Assembly (NCBI GenBank): GCA_023105745.1
Contig: JALGQZ010000007.1
Span: 52,061,569 to 52,125,568, forward strand
Origin: Austropuccinia psidii
Lineage: Eukaryota; Basidiomycota; Pucciniomycetes; Pucciniales; Sphaerophragmiaceae
Length of the DNA stretch: 64,000 bases
Reading direction: 5' to 3'
Shown here: piece after piece, positions 10,956 through 24,096 of the stretch
Layout of the letters: every line of letters starts with the position of its first letter
Numbering within the stretch: the first letter of the stretch is position 1
Program-made: the position numbers and the translations under genes
Notes under the pieces: model-generated
What the model was told of the DNA's origin: nothing
The model's database searches: none
What the model saw: the letters and a program-made list of their open reading frames with translations, nothing else

Positions 10956-12697
10956 GATGGCAGATTGCTATACAGGAGTATAGAGGCAATATGACCATAG
11001 TACATAAAGCTGGAAATATTCATATGAATGCTGATGGCTTAAGTAGATGGGAATTACCAAATACACCTGATAACCCTGCCTATGTTCCTACAAGTGCAGA
11101 ACCTCAAATCCGAATTGAAGGAATTAATATCACAGATGTTGGAACAGAATTCTTTGAAGAAGTTAGAGAAAGCTATAAGCAAGATAAGAATTGTCATATT
11201 CTTACTGCTCTACTTGACAAAGATGGCAAAGATGTAGCCTTGGCCAATTCTCTGGATGATATTTGGAAAACATCTTATGATAATGGAAGATTACATTTGT
11301 TTGATGGTATACTATATCATAGATCTAAACACACACGTGTCATGGTCCTATGTAGTAGAATGTTAATTAACACCATACTACTATAATGCCATGATAACAT
11401 ATATTATGGACATCTGTCTGAAGAAAGAACTATGCAAATAATCAAGACATGTGCCTGGTTGCCATCTTGGAGAAAAGATGTCATTGAGTACTGTCACAGT
11501 TGTGATAGATGCCAGAAAGCCAATAAAGCTACTGGTAAAAGATTTGGTTTAATGATCCATATTCAAGAACCAAGTACCCCATGGGAAGTGGTTCACATGG
11601 ATTGGGTAACTGCCTTACCACCTGGAGGTGATAAAAGTTACAATGCATGTCTTGTTATTGTGAGCAGATATAGCAAAACACCAATCTTTTTACCATGTCA
11701 CAAAGATGACACAGCTATGGATACAGCTCTTTTGATCTGGAATAGAGTAATATCCCATACTGGTCTCTTTAATAACATCATTAGTGACAGAGACCCAAAA
11801 TTTACATCAGCCTTATGGACTAATTTACATAAGCTTTTGGGTACAAGACTATAATTCTCAACAGCCTACCATCCAAAAACAGATGGGCTAGCAGAAAGAA
11901 TGATTCAAACCCTTGAGGACATGATCAGAAGATTTTGTGCTTATGGCCTGGAGTTTAAAGATTCTGATGGCTTTACCCATGATTGGTGTACTCTTATACC
12001 AGCTTTGGAATTAGCCTACAAGACCTCCATCCATGCTTCAACAGGCAAAACTCCTGCAATGTTGGAAAAAGGATGAAACCCCAAACTTCAAATTGATACT
12101 GTGAAAAAAGATCTGGTTGATATTCATCCAACTGCTTCCAGCTTAAAGTTATTGCTTGATAAAGTAAGACATAATGAAAATCAAAGCATGAATGATGCCT
12201 TTGAATATGCTAAACAGAAATGGGATAAACGTCATAAGACCCCAGAATTAAAAGTAGGGGACTTGATACTAGTTTCAACCTTGAACTTTAATAACATTGA
12301 AGGCCCAAAGAAATTAAAAGATTCCTTTGCAGGACCATTTATCATTAAAGCCCTTCATGGGACAAATGCAGTACAAGTAGAACTGTCAGGAGAATTGGAA
12401 AACAAACATCCAATTTTCCCTGTCAGTTTAGTAAAGCATTACACTTCAAGTGATAAGGAATTATTTCCTTTGAGAAATGAAACACCCTTAGAGGTACCCC
12501 CACTAGATCAGAGTGAGGAGAAAAAGGTACTAAAAGTCTTGAAAGAAAGAAGACTTAGGGGAAAAAATGAAAGAGAATACTTAGTCAGGTATGAAAATCC
12601 ACAACATGAAGATGAATGGATTGTAGAAAGCAAAATACCTAATTCCCAAAGGTTTCTCAAAAGATTCAGACATGAGAGAAGACCAATTGCTCAATAA
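10949..12697 (+). pseudogene. Integrase with chromodomain-like tail, element A
   Basis: After the end of RNase H ([31 protein letters not shown]) come the HHCC zinc domain (GHLSEERT..CHSCDRCQKA, 11405-11520), the catalytic core with D in MDWVTALP (about 11598), D in SDRDPKF (about 11785) and E in LAERMIQ (about 11890), and a C-terminal [24 protein letters not shown] segment. The last 60 residues ([23 protein letters not shown]) resemble a chromodomain, as in chromoviruses. Breaks: stops at 11384 and 11852, and TGA for Trp near 12074. Integrase joins cDNA to chromosomal DNA; a chromodomain would direct it to marked heterochromatin. Confidence 0.85.
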
Positions 12698-12758
12698 ATT
12701 TTGAATTGTGTGCTTTACATACTTAGAAAAGTATAGGTAGAGAGGTTGGACAGTGGAT

Positions 12759-12834
12759 TATACCCCCCCAAAATAACTTGGGGGTATACTACAAAGGAAA
12801 AATTGTGGTACAATTTCTTTTTGGTGGGAGGGAA
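12759..12834 (+). promoter_or_regulatory. Pre-LTR hairpins and polypurine tract of element A
   Basis: Three signals precede the 3' LTR: a 9-bp perfect inverted repeat TATACCCCC/GGGGGTATA (12759-12788), a mini-palindrome AATTGTGGTACAATT (12801-12815), and the purine-rich tract ggtgggagggaa ending at 12834, next to TGTGAG. The tract is repeated in B (ttttggtgagagggaa) and C (ttttttggtggtagggaa). It is the expected plus-strand primer. Confidence 0.8.
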
Positions 12835-15006
12835 TGTGAGCCTGTGAGGTATGTATAACATACCCATAAGGCCACAAATAACTTTGTACACAGTTAAAAT
12901 TGTCTTCAACAGACTTTTTAATTGAATTTAAAATAAAAAATAACAAAAAATAAGTATAACTTTTTTTTGGATAAACAAAGTTATAAATATTATGTCATTT
13001 TTGGATTCTACACCAAAAATAACCTAGGGTACATCCATAAGGTGTTATACCCAAAAACACTTATTTCTTATTTTATTAGAAGATTTAAGAATCTCACAGT
13101 ACTAATGTAACTTTTTTAACATTTTTTAAAAATTGTTAAATTTAAGCTTAAATAAGCTTAAATTTAAAGTTGCATAAGGTTTATGCAAACTTACCAAGAT
13201 TTTAGTTAAAATTGAGGTGTGGTGTATATTTATTGAATTGGCTGAGGATTTGCCATACAGAATGTAAATCCTGTGTGAGCTCAATTTAAAAGGGTTTAAG
13301 GCCATAGTATGGCTTTAAATAAATAAAAGGGCAAAATCCACGCAAAAAGGTGGGACAAAGGAAAAAGACCAAATAGAGCTGGGGTACCCAGCTTTTTCAA
13401 TCTGCAAGGATTTAATTAAGGTTTTCCACCTTTATTGGAGGATTTTCAACATTATTTAAACTTTAAGATTAGACTTTGATCCAAAATTAAAGTTTAAACG
13501 GGTTTTATCCCAAATTAGACAGGAATTTCAAGCTGCCAGAGGGTAAATCCCAATATGCAGGCTTGAATTAAAGGTTTTAGGAACTGTCAAAGCTTAATTA
13601 AGCTTAAAGCTTTAAGGCTACAAGCATTAAAACCTTATCAAAACTTAAGGTTTGGTGTGTATTGCTATTTTATGTGGAAAAATAGCAATAATTTCAAAAA
13701 TTTATTAAAAATCCAATTCTCAATGGATTTGCTTGAAAATTCCACACAGCTTACAATTTGATATTATCTACATATAAATTAAATTTTAAGTATCCTTTAT
13801 CAATAAATTTCCTGGGTAATTAGCCTGGAAATTTACTCTTTTAATTAAAACTCAAAGAAAATTATAATTTCCTTAAAAATTAATTAAAAATTGAGTTTAA
13901 GAGATTTCTGCTTGAATCTCTATTTTTAAGCTTTCAATGTGATGAAATTTAATATAAATAAGCTTATTTATATTAAAAACTTGAAATAATTAGTTTAAAT
14001 GAGGATTAAAGTTACAGGGAGTTAAGAATAACCCTGTTAACTTTAAATTGGAATTGAAATTAAGTTACCTTAAGTTAAGAGCTTTATTTTTAAGCATGGC
14101 TTTTCAGTTTTGACCTGAGCACGCCCTCTATATCCATTATGAATCATGAGAGCTTCTCTGAAGACATAAAAAGAGTCTTTTCATCACTGTTTTTGTCCAT
14201 CATTCATTATCAATCCAATCATATTAGAAATTTAAACAGGTAAAGTTTTATTAATTATAAAATCTTATTATTAAAGTAACTCTTAAGTTATTTTATTATT
14301 TATTAATTAAAATTAAAGAATTGAAATCATAGAATTTAGATTATTGTTGTAATCACCAATACTATATTTTATTATATAAAATTAAATCATCTTAAATATC
14401 TTTTAAAATCCACAAATTCCTCTTAAAAACTCTTTAATCTTAATTTTTATTATAAAAAGTTGTTTTATCTTTAAAATTATTGGTTTTAGGCGTGGTTTTA
14501 ACTTATAATTATTATTTAATATAATAACTGTTGTTGTTTGACTTGTTGTATTAAATAAATATTATAAGTAAGTTTTTCTCTAAAGTTCTATATTTTTTGA
14601 TCTAGTATTAGTTTTTTTATATAGAATTTTTATTCTATAAGAATTATTTCTGCACAGTGTGTGTTTAATTCTTTTATAAATAATATTTATATTATTTATA
14701 ACTGGTTAATATTCATATTTTCCACGTGTAATTGTCTCATTAAGAGCTTTACACTTCTTATTGTTATCACTGTCAGTGACTATAACAATAATAGAATACT
14801 TATAATTTATTATAATTATTATTTTTTATTATTATTATATTTTTATAATAAGAATTAGATTTATTTTTTTATATAATTATTTTTTAATAATTAAATTTAA
14901 ATTTGTGGTTATAATATTTTTGTTATATTATATATTTCTACTGAGGACAGTCATAGTACTATTGATTTTGCTACTATTATCAAGAGTTTCATAGAAAAAC
15001 CTTACA
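12835..15006 (+). repeat. 3' LTR of element A
   Basis: Direct copy of 4056-6226, same TGTGAGCC..CTTACA ends, 2172 bases. Differences include substitutions throughout and small indels (for example taagcttaaataagcttaaattt near 13142). A hairpin with arms TTATTGTTATCACTG and CAGTGACTATAACAATAA sits near 14758-14790. Confidence 0.9.
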
Positions 15007-15994
15007 ATAACTATTTTATAATTTTCACTGGAAGTAACAAAGTTATTTTTGAAACCTTTCCATGAATTTGAGTTTTTCTTTTGGGATTAAAATATATCCC
15101 TTGGGTCACATTTTGAAACTTCTCATCATTCATTTTCATTTATCATTACACCATATTATAACAATGTTATATCAATGCTTAAGTATAAAAAACAGCTAAA
15201 GTGAATTATAAAACTGTCACAATTAGATAAATTTAGTTACAATTTATACTTGAATTGCTCATCTCTTCAAAAAAAGAAATTTTATCCCATAATTAGTCTT
15301 TTTCCTTGAAATCTTGAAAGATATATCTGCTTGGAGGTATTCCCAAAAAAAAAATCAAAGGCTAACTAAAACATGAAAAAAAATTCCTTTTTTTAAGATT
15401 TGAATAAAGGTTAAAATCAAAAGGAATAAATTTGAGTAAACACCTAAGAGCTTCATCTATCTGACATTCAAGCTTCCATATATCTCAAAAGGATTACAAT
15501 ATCTTTTCCATAAATTTCTCAATTTATGGAAAGATCCATATATTATGTAGAGTTCTTAAATAAACTAATCTAATGGATATAATTAAGGTATTTCATCAGG
15601 TTAACTAGCATATAGTTAATTTCTGTCTTTCAATTTATTTAAGGGATATTTTCATTTTTTCCCAATTTTTCTACCCCTGGTTTTGGAGGAATTAAATTCC
15701 ACACATATCATTGAATTTATAATCAAGCCCTTTCATTCTGTTTTATAAATTCCTTTGTATTTCCAACTCTGACTTAGATATACTCAACAAAGGCATTCTC
15801 TTTAATAATGATATTAAAAATATCTTTACTATATTCAAACTCAAATATAGCTCAAATGATAATTTTTATGAGCATGAGATTTTTGGACTTATTGACTTTA
15901 TTGAGTTAATGAACACTATAAATAAAATATCTGAGAAATTTCTAAAACTCCTTTTATGGAGAACTTTCTTCTCTGTAGAAGGGATAAAATTGCT
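15007..15994. other. Unassigned A+T-rich flank
   Basis: No ORF or recognised repeat. In hAT-1 the corresponding coding distance between the two flanking hAT blocks is only about 120 bases, so this 988-base piece is either another insertion or a sign that the flanks of A come from different hAT copies. Confidence 0.3.
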
Positions 15995-17000
15995 TTAGTT
16001 AATGCAAAGGGCCTTCAGGCCATCACGGGCCGTCAGTTGAATGGTATGGGCCATACACCCAACTGCATTAGCCTTTGCCAAAAATAGGGGACAAAAGGGT
16101 TTTATTTTTGATTGAGGAATTATATTTTTTAATTCATAAAATTTATTTTTGAGATTATATTGATGAATAATGTTCATGAATACTGTTGCAAGTGAAAATT
16201 CTTAATTATCTCTAGAAAGGGGGTGTATGCAAGTCTTTTTTTGAGTTTAACATGCAAAGAAGAAAAAAAAACCTAAAATATGGGATAGACCTATAATTAT
16301 AGATATAAGTCTAAATTTAGTCTCAATGTAGTGAGAATTCACTTCCAGGTATGAAATTATTTTGGTACTTGTTCAAGCATCTGTTGTAAAAGAGGAATCA
16401 ATTTTTTCTCCTCAAAGATCACAGTGAATTTATTCTTGACAATAGAAATCAATTTTTTTCAATTATACTGTCAGACTTTGTCAGTGCAATAACATATTGG
16501 TCACAGCTGTATCACAAAGCTCCAAGAGAGCTCATAAGACTATTGATTCTGTAGTTTAGGGGGGAAAATCGGCTTCAAAAAGAGAATACACCAGTTCTTT
16601 TTTGAATGATTTGCACAATCAAGCCTGGATAAATATTGAATTTAAGTGTTTTTGGAGAGAGAAATAAAAAAATTACCTTTTTTTAATTGATATGGTGGAC
16701 ATATTGATAAAGTGTATTACACTTGGCAAGAAGGTATGATAAATATTTGGGATTAGCCACACAATACAAGAGATGAAAGCTCCAAATCATCCCTTTTGTG
16801 CTTCCAGTATGGTCTTGTTTGAGTTTTTTACAAGTATTTACTAATCAGTAAATTTATTGGGATTCAATGTATTGATCATCAATATTGGAAAAATATACCC
16901 AGACCCAAGATTTTCTCAGGGGAAGGATAGGGACGTTGGCGGTTGGTTCCATATTTCTTGGGGAGTATTGGAATGAAGATGCATCTGAGGAAGTTCCAAA
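15995..17000 (-). pseudogene. hAT transposase N-terminal relic (hAT-2b)
   Basis: Minus strand. A BED-type block SWVWVYFSNIDDQYIESQ at about 16860-16925 corresponds to hAT-1 SWVWNYFSKVDETYVECN. At 15995-16177 the block VGCMAHTIQLTARDGLKAL corresponds to CFMAHIIHLAAHDGLNAL. Between them the frame is broken by many stops. Upstream (17000-17400) is A/G-rich leader without a gene. It may be the other half of hAT-2a, displaced by element A, or a separate copy. Confidence 0.6.
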
Positions 17001-17400
17001 AAGGGATTTATATAGAAATAAAATAAAAGGAAAGTGGAGTAAAGATATTGGAAGGTAAGTAGAGAAAAAAAGCTATAAAAAGAATACAAAAAAATGGGTT
17101 ATGGATGATGGAGGACAAGGGAAATATCAAAATCAAAAGGAACTGGTGGATGAAGAGAAAAGAGTTGAGATTGAAACACAATGGAATTTGAATTTTTGAA
17201 AACACACAAAAAAGGTTGGGGTGAAAGATTTGGGCACAAAAGGAGAACAAAGAACCAGGGAGGTCCTGCGGAACATGGAATAAGAAAAGGTTTGGTTGGG
17301 GATTAGGCCTGTAATATGGTTTGGAATAGATTATTTAATGGAAACATTAATGGGTATCATGATTGATACAGTTTGAAAGTACCTCTAAGCTCTGACCCAT

Positions 17401-19517
17401 TGTAAGGTTTGTCTATGAAGCTCTTGAGAATAGTAACAATATCAAGAGTACTATAACTGTCCTCAGTAGAAAAATATAATATAATAAAATATTATAACCA
17501 CAAATTACAATATGATTATTAAAAAGAATAAACTTGATTATTATTATATAAAATAATAATAATTATAATAAATTATAATTATTCTATTATTGGTATAGTC
17601 ACTGACAATTATAACAATAAAAAGTGTAAAGCTCCTAATGAGACAATTACACGTGGAAAATATAAATATTTAGCCACTTATAGATAATATATAAATATCA
17701 TTTATAAAAGAATCAAGACACACACGGTGCAGAAATAATTCTCATAGAAAAACTCTATATAAGAAAGCTAATAATAGATGAAAAAGATATTGAATTTTAG
17801 AGAAAAATTATTTATAATATAAAATTAATACAACAGTTATTATATAAAATAATTATGATAAGTTAAAAACATGCCAAAAATCAATATTTTAAATTATAAA
17901 ACAACTTTTCATGATAAAAAATATGATTCAAGAGTTTTTGAGAGGAAATTGTGGATTTTAAAAGATATTTTAAGACAATAATTTTATAAAATAAAATATA
18001 TTATAGGTGATTACAGCAATAATCTAATTTCTATGATTTCAATTCTTTAATTTAATATTTATAAAGAATAAAATACTTAAGAAATACTTTAATAATAATA
18101 TTTTATATATAATAAAACTTTACCTGTTTAAATGTCTAATATGATAGGATTGATAAGTGATGATGGAAAAAAACAGTGATGAAAAGACCCTTTTTATGTC
18201 TAAAGAGCAGCTCTCATTATTCATAATTGATATAGAGGGCGTGCTCAGGTCAAAACTGAAAAACCATGCTTAAAAAGAAGGTTCTTAGCTTAAGGTAGCT
18301 TATTTTTAATTCCAATTGAAAGTTACCAATGTTATTCTAAGCTCCAACTAACTTTAATCCTCATTTAAGTCAATTATTTTAAGTTTCAATATAGAATAAG
18401 CTTATTTATATCAAAGTTCATCACATGAAAAATTTAAAAATAAAGTTTCAAGCAGAAATCTCTTAAACTCAATTCTTAATTAATTCTTAAAGAAATCTTA
18501 ATTTTCTTTAAGAATAATTAAGAAAGTAAATTTCCAGTCTAATTAATCAGGAATCGTATTTATAAAGCAAAGTTAAAATTTAATTTATATATAGATAATA
18601 TTAAATTGTAAGCTGTGTGAAATTTTCAAGCAAATCCATTAAGAATTAGATTTTCAATGAATTTTTGAAGTTATTACTATTTTTCCACGTAAAATAGCAA
18701 TACACACCAAACCTTAACTTTTGATAAGGTTTTAATGCTTGTAACCTTGAAGTTTTAAGCTTATTTAAGCTTTGACAGATCTCAAAGCTCTAATATCAAG
18801 CCTGCATATTGGGATTTACCCTTTGACAGCTTGAAATTCCTGTCCAAATTTGGTTTAAACCGGTTTAAACCTTAAGGTTGGACAAAAGTCTAATCTTAAA
18901 GTTTAAATAAGGTTGAAAATCCTCCAATACAGGTGGACAACCTTAATTGAATGCTTTCAGATCCAAAAAGTTGGGTACCCCAGCTCCGTCTGGTCTTTTT
19001 CCTTTGTCCCACCTTTTTGCATGGATTTTGCCCTTTTATTTATTTAAAGCCATACTATGGCCTTAAACCCTTTTGAATTGAGCTCACACAGGATTTACAT
19101 TCTGTATGGCAAATACTCAGCCAATTCAGTAAATATACACAACACCTCAATTTTAACTAAAATCTTGGTAAGTTTACATCAACCTTATGCAGCTTTAAAT
19201 TTAAGCTTATTTAGACTTAAATTTAACAATTTTAAAAAAATGTTAAAAGAGTTACATTAGTACTGTGAAATTCTTAAATCTTCCAATAACATAAGAAATA
19301 AGCCTTTTTGGGTATGACACCCTATGGGTGTACCCTAGGTCATTTTTGGTGTAGAATCCAAAAATGACATAATATTTATAACTTTGTTTATCCAAAAAAA
19401 AGTTATAAATACTTTTTATTTCAAATTCAATTGAAAAGTCTGTTGAAGACTAAATCAACTGTATATAAAGTCATTTGTGGCCTTATTGGTATGTTATGCA
19501 TACCTCACAGGCTCACA
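17401..19517 (-). repeat. Solo LTR of the A family, reversed
   Basis: Reads TGTAAGGTTTGTCTATGAA at its left edge and CATACCTCACAGGCTCACA at its right edge, the reverse complement of the A LTR over its whole length (2117 bases). Both flanks carry the 5-base duplication cccat (17396-17400 and 19518-19522), so the ends are exact. A solo LTR arises when the two LTRs of an inserted element recombine and the interior is lost. Confidence 0.95.
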
Positions 19518-19524
19518 CCCATCA

Positions 19525-21365
19525 TGTGAGACTTGGGTTTTTTTACATACTCAAATAGGACACAACCTTAAACAAGAATAACTCAATAACCATTCAAAAC
19601 CCATAATTCATGTTTATTACCAAAATTCATCATTTCTCAAGCAGAAAAAAGATGGATAACTTTTTATTAGTTAATTAAGTCTTAGTATTCAAGATCAAAT
19701 TTGGAATCTACACTAAATTTTATCCTGGACACCCTCAGAGGAGGTATACCCAAATCTGACTCTTAAAGTATGCCTATCCATGAGTAAAAAATAAATATAA
19801 TTAAATTGAACTGTTCAGCAAAAAAAACCTTTAAACCCATACTCAGAAAATAAACCCTGATTGTAAACTTAAAATGCAATTACAGGGAGAAATAATGGGA
19901 ATATAAGAATTCCATATATGTATTTGTACAAATTGGTACGGACTAGGGGCATGCATATATGCAATAAAACTACATACTATCTTCGTTCATTTATATTTTC
20001 CCATAAAAACATTATGGTATTATGAAAATACTGCTATAGGTACAAATTATAGCAGAGAGAGGGACAAGGACAAAAGTCAAATAGAGTTTGGGTACCTGAA
20101 TTTCTGGGTACTCTAAGGCACAGAAAGATTCACACATGCCAATTTGAATCTTTTCCATATTAATAACCCACTTTGGGACTGGTAAACTTTGGTAACTAAT
20201 CAGTAAAACACCTGGAAGTTACTATTTTGAATAAAATGATGAAATATTCAAAAAATTATTAAAAATAAATTTCTTAATAAATTCCTCTGGAAATTTCAGA
20301 ATCAATTTAGAATGAGGTTATCTTTAATTATATCCAAAAATGATTTTAGGTTAACAAGCCCAATTGAAAGTTTCATCCACTGTCCCTGCTTGATTATTTC
20401 ACATAGAGAACTGAAAATTTGAAAATTCACCACAAATTTAATCTATGATAGCATTAACAATAGCATTGATAAATTAAAGAAATCAGTGTTTATTGTTAAA
20501 TAAAGAAAGATTTACATGAGTAACTTGATTATTTCTAAACCATAAATGGGTTGGTATTCATGGGAAATGTATTAATTAGTAATTAAATGACTTAATTAAG
20601 TAACAAGGTGATGTAATCTCTAATCCAAAAGTGGTAAATCATTTCTTACCTCATGAGATCTAAGTATTATTCCTTGAATGTCCTATACCACTCTTTCAGA
20701 CTTTAGAGAGCTCAAAAGGAACCCTCTTGCTAATGTTTTTTCCATATCCTTCAGCTTTATCTTGCAATCAAATCAATAAATATTAGTCTTAGTAGTTACC
20801 AAAGTATTCTAATAAATTCAAATCATTAAAAGAGGTTAAAATATCAATATTACTATAATTTACAGTATTGTAACCGCTAGAATACTTATTATTGTTGTTT
20901 TTTATCTTCTGAATATCTTGAAAACCTGAAATTCTTCTGAAATACTTCTTAAATACTTTTATTAGTCTTTTAAATTGTTTTTGCCTCGTTTTGGCATTTT
21001 TTCCCTTTAAAATACTCTTATAAGTTGTTGGTATTTCTCCCTGAATCTCTAACTCTACTATAGAATTCTTATTACAATCATTATTGTCAAAAAGAAGACT
21101 TTATATTATTTCTGAGTGGAATATTTGTATAATCCACTAGGTATATTCATTATTTTGGAAAATTACCTCCTACTATTATATTAATTGTAATGTATAATTA
21201 GTGGTAGAATCATAATCAAGTTCTTTCATTATTATTGATAATATTTTAATTTTAATAATAATATTTTTATAATTAAAATTGTGGTGATAAGATTTTTTTA
21301 TTATGTTTAATTAGGGAAGTCATTTCTTTGTTTATTTTGTTGGGAGTTTTATAGAAAAAACCTCA
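19525..21365 (+). repeat. 5' LTR of element B
   Basis: 1841 bases, TGTGAGACTTGG to AAAACCTCA, followed by ATTTGGGTGCCTGGCAATTA at the primer-binding position. It contains a stretch of about 680 bases (about 20200-20880) missing from the 3' LTR. Confidence 0.8.
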
Positions 21366-21789
21366 ATTTGGGTGCCTGGCAATTATTTCAACCTACTTTA
21401 ATCATCCCATGGACCTTTTTTCACTTGTTTTACATCGAAACTAGAAAAATTCTTTTTTTGGACTTATAAATTTAAGAAATTGTTTTTATTGAAAAGTATC
21501 TTTCAAAAAATAATTTGAAAAAAAAACCTTTTACCATTGAGTTTCTTGAGATATTGTACTGTTTTAAATGTGGCCTCTAACATTTTTAAAATCATAGTTC
21601 CTTCAAGTTATTCTGGATATTTCCTCTTCTAAAATATTATTGTTTTGTTAGTTCATTTTTGACAATAATTGCAAAATTTTATCTCTTTATTTTTCAGAAA
21701 ACGTATAAAAACCTATAAAAAATTAAAACAATAAAATAAAAAAGGAATAAAAATATTTCTGTCTTATTGTTGCAAGAATTCAACAGAGA

Positions 21790-23930
21790 TTATCTAATAG
21801 AGCCTCTGAATATTCGGAATTTTCTTCAGAAAGCAGTGTTGAAATAGAAATTTCACCTACACCAAATGTATTCTTTACTAAGGACAATTTTTTGAAAGGA
21901 AGTTATTTTACTTTCCTTGAATTTTTCTACTTCCTTATTGAAATGGAACCTACTAGAAGTGGAACCAGATATGCCATCCAACCAGATGGACATAGATCCA
22001 AAGGAGGTAGCTTACCCCCTTAGCATAATCACAAGTGGAAAATGCACCAGTTTCCACCAGTACTGCAAGGTAACTGCCTGATGATACTGATTTTTTGAAT
22101 GATAAACTTACTGTGGACTATTCTTTAATATACAAACCCACTCCATCAAGCCTTAGTAGAAATTTATCAAAGCCATTTCAAGAACTTCTACAGAGCCATC
22201 AAGCAGGAGGACTGGGAAATTTTCCCAAACCTTTGTATTGGTGTGATAAACTCCTTCCTGTTAGTGAGAGTAGAAGACAAAAAAATTGGAAGGATGTTGG
22301 TACCCAATGCAGGACAAGGCAAATGATCAAAAGATCAAAGCCTGGTTGAAAAAATCAGATTACCCTGTCAGAAGACCAGAAGAAAGCCCTGAAAGACAAA
22401 GTTCTTGCACCAGTAGAGCCGCCAAGAGCTTTAGGAAGCAAGGAGGGGATCCAAAAAGCACCTCCACTATCCAAGAAACCCCCCAAAGGCAAAGGCAAAG
22501 GGAAGGCCAAATGGCACAAGCCATAATCCCAAGGGAAGAGTCAGCCATTGATAATGTGTTCAACATGGCCAGAACTCTCATTGATTTTACCAACAAGGGA
22601 AAAAAAGATTGAACCAATCATTTATCAAGAAATAAATAATATTTTTATTTCTTGTATGGCAACACAATTTTCTGCTATTGACACAGTGTTGAAGAATATT
22701 CGTAATCAAATGGAGGATTTAGCATCTAATCAGCAATATATTAAAGGTAAATTCGACATCATAGCTGAAGACATAATTTATGTGAGCACCAAAGGAGAGA
22801 TAATTGATTATAAACCCCTTCAGCCTCAAAAATAATACTCAATTTTTGGTGTTACAAATAAATTACTAAATATTTGTTTACAAGTCCAATAATTGGATAA
22901 CATGACTAGAGCCAAAACTCAGTTGATCACAGACCAAATGGAGAAAAATGAAATATCCAGAATGAGCTTCAAACATGAAATTAATAAATAAACTCATAAA
23001 ATTCCTTAAAAAATGGAAGAAAATTCTATTAAAGCTGGAATCACTTCGAATAAATTGAATCTACAATCTTCTCCAAGAGAAATACTAATAGCTTAAAATG
23101 AATAATTGCAAACAGCTTATGTAGCCAAAGATGTACCAAAATTTGATGGATGGCCAATATTCACAGGTGAAGGTAAATATGACCATATGGTGTTCATCAA
23201 AACTGTTGGTATGTTAAAAGGAGATTTTGGTATTCCAGATGTATTGATTGCTTCCAGAATAAATTCTCTGTTTCACAGCACTTCTGAAAGATGTTATTAT
23301 GAGATAAGATAGTAAAATGGTAGGAATGCTTAGAACTGATGTAAATCTCAAAAAATTTCTAAATGGGATAATGATTCTTAAAGATATAAGATTGAGAATT
23401 ATTTTGAAGAATCTTTGTTTAATTTTGACAAACACAGACCAATGACTTGATTTCTCAAGAAGGATAGACTTACAGCTTTACACCTTGAAATTTCAGAATT
23501 CTTGGCCCACAAAAGGATATTTAGGAAATGTGGTTGAGATTTATAAAATGAAATTAAAAGCAGATGTATTAAATCTTGCTCTTCAGACGATTACATCAAT
23601 GCTATGGAAGACATTACCACCAGAACCAGAATTGCTAGAGCTTGGAATAAAGAACCTATATTTTCCAGACCAAATGCCATAAGAGCATCAAGAGACTTAA
23701 AAGTTAGAAAGATGGAGAAACCACCTCTTAAGTTAGGTAAATGTGATAGTACGTCTCACCTAGCTAATTATTTCACCAAGAAAAGAATTAATGAAATTCA
23801 GCTTTCTGAAAGAGTGGAGCCTTTGGAAGAAGAAGAGGAATCTGGAAATTATACTTTTCCTTCAGAGGAAGATGATGATTTGGAAAATAATTCAATAGTA
23901 AATTTCTGAGAAAATTTAGGCATAAAAGCA
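21790..23930 (+). pseudogene. gag relic of element B
   Basis: Contains, in order: leader exon remnant (21792-21915, SESSVEIEISPTP); the start block around 21943, read as PDMPSNQMDIDPKEVAYP in the frame conserved with A and C; ORF1 end block (IKAWLKKS.., NVFNMARTLIDFTNKGK, 22310-22612); the capsid block FDGWPIFTGEGKYDHMVFIKTV (23140-23205) and ASRINSLF; and a zinc-knuckle remnant KCDSTSHLANYFTKK (23735-23785) with the second and last cysteines lost, then an acidic tail. Many stops and frameshifts. The leader donor site reads AAAG|GAAGTT, so it has lost GT. Confidence 0.7.
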
Positions 23931-24096
23931 GGTACAAGGACAGAATATTCCTATAATTGTGCTTCATTTACTAGATCTGAGTAAAGTATGAAGAGGTTGG
24001 ACAATGCAGTATTGACCCCCTTTGATTTTTATATTTAAATAATTTCTTCCCTTCATTAAATTTATGTAGAATCTTATTTCTTTTGGTGAGAGGGAA

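Larger units (their letters stand above)
4056..15006 (+). mobile_element. Gypsy LTR retrotransposon A (complete length, degenerate)
   Basis: Bounded by two direct 2.17-kb LTRs that begin TGTGAGCCTGTGAGG and end CTTACA. Internal order: candidate PBS, leader exon, gag1, gag2, protease, RT, RNase H, integrase, chromodomain-like tail, polypurine tract. This is the Ty3/Gypsy order (integrase after RNase H). Many stops and frameshifts make it inactive, and the two LTRs differ by frequent substitutions and small indels, so the insertion is old. The 5 bases outside the LTRs, aggac on the left and ataac on the right, agree at only 3 of 5 positions, so no clean target duplication remains. Confidence 0.9.

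Noticed and set aside
14661..14858. ORF of Ile/Tyr/Asn-rich sequence
   Set aside because: Lies within the A+T-rich end of the A LTR; pure compositional artefact.
17008..17250. Minus-strand ORF rich in Phe, Leu and Ile, membrane-like
   Set aside because: Composition is explained by translating a pyrimidine-rich leader; no conserved features.
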